A stretch of 62,585 bases of DNA from Acidovorax sp. (lineage in GTDB: Bacteria; Pseudomonadota; Gammaproteobacteria; Burkholderiales; Burkholderiaceae_C), in contig JAUXZO010000131.1 of the NCBI GenBank assembly GCA_030692685.1, forward strand, positions 1-62,585, in the 5' to 3' direction. The notes under the pieces were generated by a model. It had not been told where the DNA came from. It worked only from the letters and a program-made list of their open reading frames with translations, and did not search any database. Both the position numbers and the translations under genes were made by a program. The first letter of the stretch is position 1, and the number at the start of each line of letters is the position of its first letter. Shown piece after piece: positions 1 through 7,900 of the stretch.

Positions 1-443
1 CACTTCGCGCTGCGCGCTACGTTCAGACAGCCACGGCGAGCTAGACAACGAGGCATGGGCGCACTGGCGCCCATGCTCACCCCGCAACCGCCCCGCCGCA
101 GGCGCAGCCAGCAGGGGGTTGGACAGCCGAACAGCCGGACAGCCACACGGGCCATTGCTTCGCTCGGCCTCATCTCGCGGGCGCAAGCGCCACGCGCTGC
201 GCAGGCTGGGCCGAGCGCAGCGACGGCCCGAAGGGCTGTTGGCTCCCCCACCCCTCTGTATGCGCCGAGGAGCGCAGTGGGCGGGGTGGCCTGTGTGCCG
301 AAGAACACACAGGCTTCGTGGACTAGCTCGTCGCAGTTGTTTGAACGGCGCGCCAAAGGCGCGCAGTGAGTTCTGCGACGCACCCCGTCCGCGAGCACCG
401 CAAATTGCCCCAGCGCGCAGCGCTGGGGACGCAGACAGCGGGG

Positions 444-491
444 TCGCCTTTTCTTTGGTGTTTTTTTTTGGCGACGCAAAAGAAAGCCACT
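444..491. repeat. Interrupted inverted element, CTTTTCTTT ... AAAAGAAAG
   Basis: A CTTTTCTTTGG arm, a run of T, GGCGACG and an AAAAGAAAG arm form an imperfect inverted repeat. It resembles a dispersed intergenic element of beta-proteobacteria in which CTTTTCTTT and AAAGAAAAG arms flank a GGCGAAGC core. The T-tract could also act as a terminator for a gene upstream of the window. Assignment is by recall only. Confidence 0.45.
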
Positions 492-556
492 GCACCGCCG
501 GGCGCACACCCCGGCCTCCGCCCTTGGCAATGGCACGCGGCAAGATCAGCGCCCCG

Positions 557-667
557 GCTTCGACAAGCTCAACCCGAACGGATGGGGTGTGGCGCCACGG
601 CTTCGACAAGCTCAGCCCGAACGGTGGATGTGCGGCGCCCAGGCTTCGACAGGCTCAGCTCGAATGG
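557..667. repeat. Three tandem copies of the GCTTCGACARGCTCARCCCGAACGG element
   Basis: Copies start at 557, 600 and 643, each about 25 bp: GCTTCGACAAGCTCAACCCG, GCTTCGACAAGCTCAGCCCG and GCTTCGACAGGCTCAGCTCG. Each is a partial palindrome (TTCGACARGCTC against GAGCCTGTCGAA). More copies occur at 6137, 23967, 24002 and 34671. It behaves as a dispersed intergenic repeat; none of the copies lies inside a gene. Confidence 0.85.
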
Positions 668-674
668 CCAGCGA

Positions 675-730
675 TAACTATTAAAAAGATAGCTTTTAGC
701 GCTTGCTGAATAAGCGCTACAGCCCAAAAA
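675..730. repeat. AGCGCTT palindromic element, copy A
   Basis: TAACTATTAAAAAGATAGCT is followed by TTAGCGCTTGCTGAATAAGCGCTAC, giving a stem AGCGCTT/AAGCGCT with an AT-rich arm. Related copies lie at 4581, 20219, 39261, 41966, 50361, 52104 and 59260. This copy sits directly upstream of urtE and so occupies its 5' leader. Confidence 0.85.
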
Positions 731-746
731 CACTCAATAAAACACC

Positions 747-1439
747 ATGCTCACCGTCCAAAACATCAACCAGTACTACGGCGGCTCCCACATCCTGCGC
801 GACGTGAGCCTCACCGCCCAACCCGGCAAAGTCACCGTTTTGCTAGGTCGCAACGGCGTAGGCAAAACCACGCTGCTCAAAAGCCTCATGGGCCTCGTAC
901 CCATCAAAAGCGGTGGCATCACATTCGACGGCATACCCATCGACAAAGCGACGCCGTACGACCGCGCCCGCGCAGGCATCGGCTTCGTCCCCCAGGGCCG
1001 TGAAATTTTTGGCCGCCTCACGGTCGAAGAAAACCTGCGCATGGGCCTGGCCTACAAAAGCGGATCTACGCCCGTCCCCCCGCATTTGTACGAGCTGTTC
1101 CCCGTTCTCAAACAGATGCTGAAACGCCGGGGTGGTGACCTGTCGGGCGGCCAGCAGCAGCAGCTGGCCATCGCGCGTGCGCTCGCACCCGGCCCGCGCC
1201 TGCTCATCCTTGACGAGCCCACCGAAGGCATCCAGCCCAGCATCATCAAAGACATTGGCCGCGTGATTCGCATGTTGGCCGACAAGGGGGAGATGGCCAT
1301 CCTGCTGTGCGAGCAGTACTACGACTTTGCGCAAGAGCTGGCCGACGACTATCTGGTGATGGAACGCGGTGAAGTCATTGCACGCGGGCCGGGCAGCGAG
1401 ATGCAAGCGAAGGGCATCCGCAACCTCGTCGCGATTTGA
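747..1439 (+). CDS. urtE: Urea ABC transporter ATP-binding subunit UrtE
   Basis: Cytoplasmic ATPase of 230 residues that would pair with UrtD to energise urea uptake through UrtBC with binding protein UrtA. The N-terminus (LTVQNINQYYGGSHILRDV) is characteristic of UrtE rather than LivF. Walker A GRNGVGKTT is at 34-42, LSGGQ at 132-136 and Walker B LLILDEP at 152-158, so it looks active. The leader shows no clear Shine-Dalgarno sequence and is filled by a repeat copy. No other urt gene lies within 746 bp upstream, and the next gene is convergent. A urea-utilisation gene (ureD) reappears 18 kb away on the other strand, suggesting that the locus is split. Confidence 0.9.
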   Translation: MLTVQNINQYYGGSHILRDVSLTAQPGKVTVLLGRNGVGKTTLLKSLMGLVPIKSGGITFDGIPIDKATPYDRARAGIGFVPQGREIFGRLTVEENLRMGLAYKSGSTPVPPHLYELFPVLKQMLKRRGGDLSGGQQQQLAIARALAPGPRLLILDEPTEGIQPSIIKDIGRVIRMLADKGEMAILLCEQYYDFAQELADDYLVMERGEVIARGPGSEMQAKGIRNLVAI

Positions 1440-1452
1440 CGGCAAAGGGTGT

Positions 1453-2331
1453 TCAGGTCTTCACCAAGCCGGGGCGCGGGTGGTGGCTGTCGTTGTCATT
1501 GCTGCTACGCCAGCGCGCCACGCTCTCCATGACCAGCACCGTGCACAGCACCCAGGTGCCCGCCAGCAACCATCCCGCCAGCACATCGCTGGCGTAGTGC
1601 ACCTGCAGCACTACGCGGCTCCAGCCGGTGGTGAAGATCACTGCGCCTGCCCCCATCACCACAGGCAGGTGCCAGGGCCGGGGTAGCAGGCGGGTGGCCA
1701 GGTAGGCCAGCATGGCGTAGGCCGCCATCGACCCACTGGTGTGCCCGCTCGGAAAACTGAACCCATCGGCCTGCGCAATGCCGTGCACATGCTCGGGCCG
1801 CACCCGCTCGAACACCTGCTTGAGTATCTTGGTCAACGCGCCGTTGCCCGCCAGGGCCACTAGCCAGCCAAGGGCCAGCAGGCGGTGCTGGCGCACCCAC
1901 AGCACCACGGCAATAACCACTGTGGCCGCAGTCAGGGCCCACGCATCACCCAGGTGAGTGAGGGTGGCAAACAACTGCAGCACCGCCGTGTCGGTCTGCG
2001 CCTGCAGCCTTGCGGCAATGGCATCGTCCAGTACGCCCCAGTGGCCGCCGGGCCGCCCGCTCTCGACCAACTCGGCCATGGTGGCGCCCGCCAGCACCAG
2101 CGTGCAGGCGCTCGCGCCCATGGCCGCCAGCACCACCCCGTGCGCTTGGGCCGGCAAAAAACGGTGCAGCGGCGGGCTGTGGCGCTGGGCGGTGCGTAAA
2201 CCGGCCAAGGCCAGCGCGCCCACCACGGCGGCCACCGCCATGCCCGCCATCCACCATTCCATGGGGTAGCGCGCCAACAGAGCCCCGAGTCCAGAAATTT
2301 CCATCGTCGTCATCGTCATCGTCATCGTCAT
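1453..2331 (-). CDS. PAP2-family membrane phosphatase
   Basis: Integral membrane protein of 292 residues with about six hydrophobic segments. The three PAP2 phosphatase motifs are present: KQVFERVRP, SFPSGHTSG and SRVVLQVHYASDVLAG, so the catalytic histidines and arginines are intact. Likely substrates are lipid phosphates such as phosphatidate, undecaprenyl pyrophosphate or lipid A phosphate; the sequence does not choose. The start is uncertain: the first codons come from a hexanucleotide repeat that encodes alternating Met-Thr, giving several in-frame ATGs, and none has a good Shine-Dalgarno. Translation could begin at 2331 or at the last ATG of the run (2304). The next genes encode a lipid-kinase-like protein and a phosphoesterase, a coherent phospholipid neighbourhood. 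Confidence 0.88.
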   Translation of the reverse strand: MTMTMTMTTMEISGLGALLARYPMEWWMAGMAVAAVVGALALAGLRTAQRHSPPLHRFLPAQAHGVVLAAMGASACTLVLAGATMAELVESGRPGGHWGVLDDAIAARLQAQTDTAVLQLFATLTHLGDAWALTAATVVIAVVLWVRQHRLLALGWLVALAGNGALTKILKQVFERVRPEHVHGIAQADGFSFPSGHTSGSMAAYAMLAYLATRLLPRPWHLPVVMGAGAVIFTTGWSRVVLQVHYASDVLAGWLLAGTWVLCTVLVMESVARWRSSNDNDSHHPRPGLVKT

Positions 2332-2333
2332 CG
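2303..2333. repeat. Hexanucleotide microsatellite (CGTCAT x4)
   Basis: Four near-perfect copies of a 6-bp unit lie across the 5' end of the PAP2 gene. A unit gain or loss is 6 bp, so it preserves frame and changes only the number of Met-Thr pairs and start codons. It could tune translation initiation but cannot switch the gene off by frameshift. Confidence 0.8.
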
Positions 2334-2634
2334 GGGATGTGCTGCTTTCGGTTAGATCAAGAGGGGTTTAGAGGGTCGTTGGCTTTGAATGAATCGATCG
2401 TTTTAGCGGAGTTCCCTACACCCCGTCGCAGCAAAGGTGTATGGCCCGATGTGCCAGTGTTTGGCTGTCGGCTTGCTCCCACAGCGCAAAGGCGCAGCTG
2501 CTGGCTGCGGTTTCGGTGCCTCGGGACCACTATTCACACCATTGCAATCAAAATTTCAGGACGACTCCAAGGGGCCGCCGGGCTTGCTCCGGTGTGTGGC
2601 CCTTGCGCGTTGCCTCCTGATTCCGCCAACAAAA

Positions 2635-3705
2635 ATGACCCCTTCCGATCATCCCTATCCCGCACGTCCCCACGGCCCCATCCATCTGGTGGTGCCCAAG
2701 CGCCCAGGCGCCGATCTGGATTTGCTGCGTGCCAAGCTGGAGGGCGTGCCTGCGCTGCATGAGTACGACGTGGTGTGGCATGTGCCCGACCAGCGGGGTG
2801 ACATCGTGCAACTGGCGCGCGATGCTGCCCAGGCAGCGTTGGCCGATGGCGGGCTGGTGGTGGCGGCCGGGGGCGACGGCACCATCAACGCCGTGGCGTC
2901 GGCCGCGCTGCTGGCGGGTGTGCCGCTCGGCGTGGTGCCCATGGGCACGTTCAACTATTTCAGCCGCGAACACGGCTTGGCGCTAGACCCCGAAACCGCT
3001 GTGCAAGATCTGCTGCAGGCCCTGCGCGAAGGCGACATGCGCCCCGTGCAGGTGGGTTTTGTCAACCGCCGGATGTTTGTGGTCAACGCCAGCGTGGGCC
3101 TGTACCCCAAGCTGCTGGCAGAGCGTGAGAAAGCATCGCGCCGCTTCGGCCGAACACGCGGGGTGGCGGTGGTGTCTGCCATCTGGAGCCTGTTTCGCCC
3201 GTCTGCAGGCCGCCGCTGGCGCGTGCTGATGAAGACCCACCGCGGCGCCGAGGCGCAGCAACAAGAGCACCTGGTCACCACGCTGTTTGTGGGCAACAAC
3301 CCCCTGCAGCTTGACCGCATGGGCTTGCCCCAGGCGCAAATGGTGGCCGACGGCGGCAAGCTGGCGGTGGTCATGCTCAAGCCCCAAGGCCGCTGGGCCA
3401 TTGCGCGCACGGTGTGGAACGCCGCCACCGGCCAGCTGCACAAGGACAACGCCGTGGTCAGCATTGCCTGCTCCGAGCTCACAGTCACGCCCGCCAGCTG
3501 GCGCCCGCCCCAGGTCAAACTGGCGTTTGACGGCGAGCGCGAATGGATGACGCCGCCCCTGCACTTCCGCGTGAGCGACCGCCCGCTGTGGCTGGTAGCG
3601 CCCAGCAAGCTGATTCGTGACGATGCGCCCCAGGCCCAGCAGGCCGCGGATGCGCTGGGCGCAGCACCCGAACCCGTGGCAGCAGGTGGGTTGATGCCTG
3701 CTTGA
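2635..3705 (+). CDS. Diacylglycerol kinase catalytic-domain protein (YegS/LCB5-like lipid kinase)
   Basis: Protein of 356 residues with the DAGK catalytic fold. The nucleotide-binding AAGGDGTINAVASA motif lies about residues 78-91 and PMGTFNYFSRE follows at about 103-113; the C-terminal half contains FVGNNPLQL and FDGERE, typical of this family. The family phosphorylates lipids such as diacylglycerol or phosphatidylglycerol. The ATG at 2635 is chosen because the N-terminal homology begins just after it (PIHLVVPKRPG); the longer in-frame extension to 2437 looks non-coding. It diverges from the PAP2 gene, and the metallophosphoesterase gene follows by 42 bp on the same strand, so the two may be co-transcribed. 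Confidence 0.85.
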   Translation: MTPSDHPYPARPHGPIHLVVPKRPGADLDLLRAKLEGVPALHEYDVVWHVPDQRGDIVQLARDAAQAALADGGLVVAAGGDGTINAVASAALLAGVPLGVVPMGTFNYFSREHGLALDPETAVQDLLQALREGDMRPVQVGFVNRRMFVVNASVGLYPKLLAEREKASRRFGRTRGVAVVSAIWSLFRPSAGRRWRVLMKTHRGAEAQQQEHLVTTLFVGNNPLQLDRMGLPQAQMVADGGKLAVVMLKPQGRWAIARTVWNAATGQLHKDNAVVSIACSELTVTPASWRPPQVKLAFDGEREWMTPPLHFRVSDRPLWLVAPSKLIRDDAPQAQQAADALGAAPEPVAAGGLMPA

Positions 3706-3747
3706 TGTCCTGTTGCTGCAGCCTGTGCGCCCGTTGTTAAGGAACCG

Positions 3748-4542
3748 ATGACTGTTTTGATGCACCTGTCCGATCTGCACTTTGGTGCGCACGATCCTGC
3801 GGTGTGTGCGGCAGCCCATCGGCTGGCCCAGCGGCTTTCGGTGTCGATGGTGGTGGTGTCGGGCGACCTGACACAACGCGCCACTGCCGACCAGTTCGAA
3901 CAGGCTGCGAGGTTTGTCAAAGGTCTGCATGCCCGCTCCACCCTGGTGCTGGCGGGCAACCACGACCTGCCGTTGTTTGCCTGGTGGATGCGCTGGGGCA
4001 GGGCGTATGAGCGCTATGCACGCCAGTTCGGGTTGGACCAGGAACCTGTGCGGCAAATGGGCGCTTTTTACGTGGTGGGGGTGGACACCACGCGCGCCTG
4101 GCGGCACGAGCGGGGCAGCCTGTCGTCTGCGCAGATTGAACATGTGGCTGACCTGCTGCAGCGCGCACCCCCGAATGCCTGGCGCATTGTGGCCAGCCAC
4201 CACCCTCTGGTCGCGCGCGACGCGGACGACCGCGCACACCGTCCAGCCCGTGCGGATGAAGCCCTGCAGCGCTGGCGCAGCGCAGGCGCCCAAATGCTGC
4301 TGTCCGGCCATGTGCATGAACCCGGCGTGCTGCAGCCCTTGCCAGGCGTGTGGGCTTGCCGTGCGGGCACGGCGGTATCGCACCGCCTGCGCCACGGCAG
4401 CCCCAACAGTCTCATCGTGCTGACCGTGGAGGCCTCTGGCGCCGCAGTGGGAGGCACGGCCCGGTATGCGGCGCGGTGGGATTACGACGAAGCGGCGGGC
4501 GAGTTTGTGTGTGTGTCGCGGCAGGTGGTGGGGTCAGGGTGA
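3748..4542 (+). CDS. Calcineurin-like metallophosphoesterase
   Basis: Protein of 264 residues with the complete binuclear metallophosphoesterase signature: HLSDLHFG near the N-terminus, VVSGDLTQ, LAGNHD, ASHHPLV and LSGHVHEPG. All metal ligands are therefore present. No signal peptide or membrane helix, so it is probably cytoplasmic. It is 42 bp downstream of the lipid-kinase-like gene and preceded by AAGGAACCG as ribosome-binding site. UDP-2,3-diacylglucosamine hydrolase and cyclic-nucleotide phosphodiesterase are possible roles for this broad family, and a cyclase lies just downstream, but the substrate cannot be read from sequence. Confidence 0.88.
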   Translation: MTVLMHLSDLHFGAHDPAVCAAAHRLAQRLSVSMVVVSGDLTQRATADQFEQAARFVKGLHARSTLVLAGNHDLPLFAWWMRWGRAYERYARQFGLDQEPVRQMGAFYVVGVDTTRAWRHERGSLSSAQIEHVADLLQRAPPNAWRIVASHHPLVARDADDRAHRPARADEALQRWRSAGAQMLLSGHVHEPGVLQPLPGVWACRAGTAVSHRLRHGSPNSLIVLTVEASGAAVGGTARYAARWDYDEAAGEFVCVSRQVVGSG

Positions 4543-4876
4543 CTCCCACGCCGTGCAAGCGTGGACTTCACACCAAAAAACTCCTGTTTTCATAGCTGTT
4601 AGCGCTTTATAGATAAGCGCTAGAGGCCAAAAAAACCAAATATTTTGTGGCCCATGCTCTGAGCTGGTGCGTTGCTCCCTCGCCCTTTGCACCCTCGCCC
4701 CTTGGTGGGAGAGGGCCGGGGATAGGGGGTGCAGGCGTTGTGCTCACCAATTCGCCCCCGCGAGGGGGAGGGAGCCTGACAGTCTGACAGCCTGCCTGTT
4801 GCGGTTTTGCCCGGAGTGTTTTCACCGGTTGACCGTCTGGGTCTGCCCCGCCTATTCTGGTTGGCGGGGGCAGGCG
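4543..4876. other. Intergenic: palindrome copy and CCCTCGCCC/GGGAGAGGG element
   Basis: No gene. Contains an AGCGCTT palindrome copy (4581-4637) and, at about 4670-4790, a GC-rich element with CTCCCTCGCCC, GGGAGAGGGCC and CGAGGGGGAGGGAGC arms. A related segment with the same wording lies at about 20306-20430 upstream of ureD. No obvious promoter for the cyclase was identified. Confidence 0.7.
4581..4637. repeat. AGCGCTT palindromic element, copy B
   Basis: CATAGCTGTTAGCGCTTTAT and AGATAAGCGCTAGAGGCC form the TAGCGCTT/AAGCGCTA stem of the same family as copy A, in the opposite orientation. It follows the metallophosphoesterase stop and could serve as its transcript 3' end, although no clean U-tract follows. 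Confidence 0.85.
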
Positions 4877-6004
4877 ATGCCCCATACGCAAAATATCCGG
4901 TCGCTCCACTCCCTTGCCACCATGCTCAAAGAATTCCACCACGATGCCGTGCGCCGCTTGCAAGCGCTGATCGAGCGAGAGACCGGTGCGCCGCTTTCCG
5001 ACACGGCGAAGGCCGAGATGGCGGGCATTCTGCATGGCATGGAAAGCCTCGACGGCGGCGTCTCGGAAGGGCTGGAGGTTGCCCCGCGCGAGGTCACCAT
5101 CCTGCTGGCTGACCTGCGCGGGTTCACCGCGCTGTCGGGCTCGCAGCCCGCGTCGGTGGTCATTGCGGCGCTCAACCGCTGCCTGTCGCGGCTCTCCGAG
5201 GTGGTCTTCAAGTACCAGGGCAGCATCGACAAGTTCATGGGCGACTCGATCATGGTGCTGTTCGGTGCGCCGGTCAGCCGCGACGACGATGTAGACCGCG
5301 CGCTGCTGTGCGCGGTAGAGATGCAGATCGCCATGCGCGAGCTGAACCTTGCGCACCTGACCGAGCGCCTGCCCGAGGTTTTTCTGGGCATTGGCGTGAA
5401 CACTGGCACGGTGATGGCCGGGCGCTTTGGCTCTGACGTGTATTCCGAATACACCGTCATCGGTGAGGCGGTCAACCTGGCCTCGCGCATCGAGGCGCTG
5501 AGCCTGCGCGGCCAGGTGCTCATCAGCGACTCCACCTACCAAAGGTGCTGGGGCCTGGTGTCCGCGTCCGCACCCATGCATGTGTTCGTCAAGGGCCGCA
5601 CGCTGCCCGTGAGCCTGCGCGAGCTGATCGCCATCCCGTCGCAAAAGCTCAAGGTGCCGCGCCAGGAGTTCCGCCGCAGCCACCGGGTGGACGCGCGCCT
5701 GCCCTGCCTGTGCCAGCGCATGCAAGACAAGATCGTGGTGCCCCACATCGTGCACGGCGCCATCCGCGACATCGGCTACCACGGCCTGCTGGTGGAGCTG
5801 ATCGAGCCGCTGGAGCCGCACAGCGAGATCAAGCTGGAGTTTGAGCTGCCACTGGTGGACTACCGCGTGGCCGATGTGTATGCGCGGGTCGTCACCATCA
5901 AGCAGGAAGGCGACGAGTGGGTGGCCGGGCTGGAGTTCACGTCCATCAGCGCCGAATGCCATGCCAAGGTGCAGATGTTTGTGCAGCTGCTGGTGGCGCA
6001 CTGA
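4877..6004 (+). CDS. Class III nucleotide cyclase with C-terminal PilZ-like domain
   Basis: Protein of 375 residues. A short helical N-terminus (1-70) precedes a class III cyclase domain (about 72-250) with both metal aspartates (D79 in LLADLRGF, D123 in KFMGDSIM), the K119 purine-recognition lysine, T193 in YTVIGEAVN and the transition-state pair N200/R204, so it should be active; the K/T pair suggests adenylate cyclase of the IIIb type. The C-terminus (about 262-375) resembles PilZ: R266-x3-R270, then D298-x-G-x2-G303 where the canonical motif is [DN]-x-S-x2-G. It may thus couple cAMP synthesis to c-di-GMP, but the missing Ser weakens binding. No membrane segment. ATG 4922 (MLKEFHH) is an alternative start. 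Confidence 0.85.
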   Translation: MPHTQNIRSLHSLATMLKEFHHDAVRRLQALIERETGAPLSDTAKAEMAGILHGMESLDGGVSEGLEVAPREVTILLADLRGFTALSGSQPASVVIAALNRCLSRLSEVVFKYQGSIDKFMGDSIMVLFGAPVSRDDDVDRALLCAVEMQIAMRELNLAHLTERLPEVFLGIGVNTGTVMAGRFGSDVYSEYTVIGEAVNLASRIEALSLRGQVLISDSTYQRCWGLVSASAPMHVFVKGRTLPVSLRELIAIPSQKLKVPRQEFRRSHRVDARLPCLCQRMQDKIVVPHIVHGAIRDIGYHGLLVELIEPLEPHSEIKLEFELPLVDYRVADVYARVVTIKQEGDEWVAGLEFTSISAECHAKVQMFVQLLVAH

Positions 6005-6136
6005 CGTTGCACTGAACACCCGGCGGCCGCGCAGCCGTGCCGGGCCATGGCGCGACGCGGTTTGGCCAGAGATTTTTCGAGTCGGCACTCATCCGCTTGA
6101 GACCGTTCGGAGAGCGAATTCGGAGCGCCTGGCGAG

Positions 6137-6161
6137 GCTTCGACAGGCTTAGCCCGAACGG
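6137..6161. repeat. GCTTCGACAGGCTYAGCCCGAACGG element
   Basis: Single copy, GCTTCGACAGGCTTAGCCCG then AACGG, one base different from the common form. Lies between the cyclase and the MFS gene. Confidence 0.85.
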
Positions 6162-6337
6162 GCAGTTCAGGTTCAACGGTGCCAGATCCATAGCAACGCT
6201 GGATCGAGACCTGGCGCTCGCACGCTGGCCTTCGCGGCATTCGCTTTCAGGTCTCCATTTCCTCCGGGGTGGTGCGCGCCATCGCTCTGCAGGGCTCCGC
6301 AGGCCATGCTATGGTTACCAAAATCGGGTTTTCCCCT

Positions 6338-6369
6338 GTAACTGCGTAACTGCGTAACTGCGTAACTGC
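6338..6369. repeat. Tandem repeat (GTAACTGC) x4
   Basis: Four exact 8-bp direct repeats, upstream of the MFS exporter start at 6477. An 8-bp unit is prone to slippage; being outside the coding region it could alter promoter spacing, but no promoter is recognised next to it. Confidence 0.85.
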
Positions 6370-6476
6370 TTGGGTGCCTGGGTGCGTAATCCCATCTCGC
6401 ATTCTTTCTTTTCCCACCCAGCTTTCATTTGCGGCACCGTTCCCTGCCGGTGCCGCGTCCCTTTGTTGTTCTTTTC

Positions 6477-7754
6477 ATGACCGCGCCCCTGTCTTCCCCT
6501 GTTGCCCCACCCTCCAACGCCACTGATGACCGTACCGACGACGGCACCTGCGGCCGCACCAGTGACCGCACCCTGCTGCGCGCCGTGCTGGCCCTCGGCG
6601 TCGGCGGTTTCTCCATCGGCACGGGCGAGTTCGTCATCATGGGCCTGCTGCCCGAGGTGGCGCGCGACATTGGCGTGAGCATCCCCCAGGCGGGCCACGT
6701 CATCAGCGCCTACGCACTGGGTGTGGTGGTGGGCGCACCAGTGCTGGCCGTGCTGGCCGCCCACTGGGGGCGCCGCGCGTTGCTGATGGCGCTGATGGTG
6801 GTGTACGCGCTGGGCAACTTCGCATCGGCCCTGGCGCCCGGGTATGCATCGCTCAGCGCCATGCGCCTTTTCACCGGGCTGCCACACGGCACCTACTTTG
6901 GCGTGGCCGCGCTGGTGGCAGCGGCCCTGGCACCCCCCGGGCGCCGCGCCCGGGCCGTGGGCTGGGTCATGCTGGGGCTGACCACCGCCACGTTGGTGGG
7001 CGTGCCCATTGCCGCCGCGCTGGGTGAGCATTTTGGTTGGCGCTCCGCTTTCGTCTTTGTGGGCCTCATCGCCATGGTCGCAGTGGTCATGGTGCGCCTG
7101 TGGGTGCCTGCCATGCCCGCATCGCACGGCGCCAGCCCCTTGCGTGAGTTGGGGGCCCTGGCGCGCAAGCAGGTGTGGTTTACGTTGGGCATTGGCGCCA
7201 TTGGGTTTGGCGGCATGTTTGCGGTGTTCAGCTACATCAAGCCCACGCTGATCGAGGTGGCTGGCATGCCGCCCGCGCTCATGCCGTTTGTGCTGTCACT
7301 GTTTGGCCTGGGCATGGTGGTGGGCAACATCGTGGGTTCGCGCATGGCCGATAAGGCGCTCATGCCCACCGTGGGCAAGGTGCTGCTGTGGTCCATCGTG
7401 GTGCTGGCGCTGTTTGTGCCTGCTGCCCATCACCCGGTGAGCGCGGCCTTTGCAACCTTTCTTCTGGGCACCCTGGTGGCCATTGGCCCCGCGCTGCAAA
7501 TCCGCCTGATGGACGTGGCGGGCGATGCGCAGACGCTGGCCGCTGCGCTCAACCACTCGGCCTTCAACGCCGCCAATGCGCTGGGCGCGTGGTTGGGCGG
7601 CGTGGGCATTGCGGCAGGGCTGGGCTGGACGTCTACCGGTTGGGTCGGTGTGCTGTTGGGTATTGGTGGCGTGGCCATGTTTGCCTGGGCGTTGATGAGC
7701 GAACGCGCCACCAAAGGCACCACCAAGAGCGCCACGCAGGGCACTGCGCCCTGA
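6477..7754 (+). CDS. MFS transporter, DHA1-type efflux permease
   Basis: Inner-membrane protein of 425 residues with about twelve hydrophobic segments. After a hydrophilic N-terminus, the first helix (FSIGTGEFVIMGLLPEVA) and the inter-helix segment GRRALLM, with the FTGLPHGTYFGVAALVAA helix, are typical of the AraJ/YdhP/PbuE group of DHA1 proton antiporters. Members export sugars, purine bases or nucleosides, or drugs; the substrate is not determined. ATG 6477 fits the start of homology better than the extension to 6429. A PbuE-like purine efflux role would suit the rest of the window, but this is inference. Confidence 0.85.
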   Translation: MTAPLSSPVAPPSNATDDRTDDGTCGRTSDRTLLRAVLALGVGGFSIGTGEFVIMGLLPEVARDIGVSIPQAGHVISAYALGVVVGAPVLAVLAAHWGRRALLMALMVVYALGNFASALAPGYASLSAMRLFTGLPHGTYFGVAALVAAALAPPGRRARAVGWVMLGLTTATLVGVPIAAALGEHFGWRSAFVFVGLIAMVAVVMVRLWVPAMPASHGASPLRELGALARKQVWFTLGIGAIGFGGMFAVFSYIKPTLIEVAGMPPALMPFVLSLFGLGMVVGNIVGSRMADKALMPTVGKVLLWSIVVLALFVPAAHHPVSAAFATFLLGTLVAIGPALQIRLMDVAGDAQTLAAALNHSAFNAANALGAWLGGVGIAAGLGWTSTGWVGVLLGIGGVAMFAWALMSERATKGTTKSATQGTAP

Positions 7755-7900
7755 GCTGCCAGGCACCGTAGCGACGGCGCTACAGCGCTGCAATGTCCGA
7801 GAGGATCACCGCGTTGTGAGCTACATTGAACGCGGGCCAACCCCATTGTTGGCCACGTCGCTCGGACGGTTCCGGGCGCTTACGTGAAAGTCTCCACAGC

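Larger units (their letters stand above)
1..746. other. Intergenic, repeat-rich, no convincing gene
   Basis: No reading frame here has recognisable protein content. The short frames are low-complexity, Arg/Ala/Pro-rich translations of GC-rich DNA. The stretch carries a T-rich/A-rich interrupted inverted element (about 444-491), three copies of the GCTTCGACA element (557-667) and one AGCGCTT palindrome (675-730). This accumulation separates urtE from whatever lies upstream, so urtD is not immediately adjacent as it would be in a compact urtABCDE operon. Confidence 0.7.
6005..6476. other. Intergenic, repeats only
   Basis: No gene with recognisable content. It carries one GCTTCGACAGGCTTAGCCCG copy at 6137-6161 and four head-to-tail copies of GTAACTGC at 6338-6369, about 110 bp upstream of the MFS exporter. 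Promoter elements for the exporter were not confidently seen. Confidence 0.65.

Noticed and set aside
1..746. Several short open frames at the left edge
   Set aside because: Low-complexity translations with no start signal or homology; they overlap dispersed repeats.
6338..6369. Short tandem array considered as a CRISPR or integration site
   Set aside because: Unit is 8 bp with no spacers, and no cas or integrase gene is nearby.
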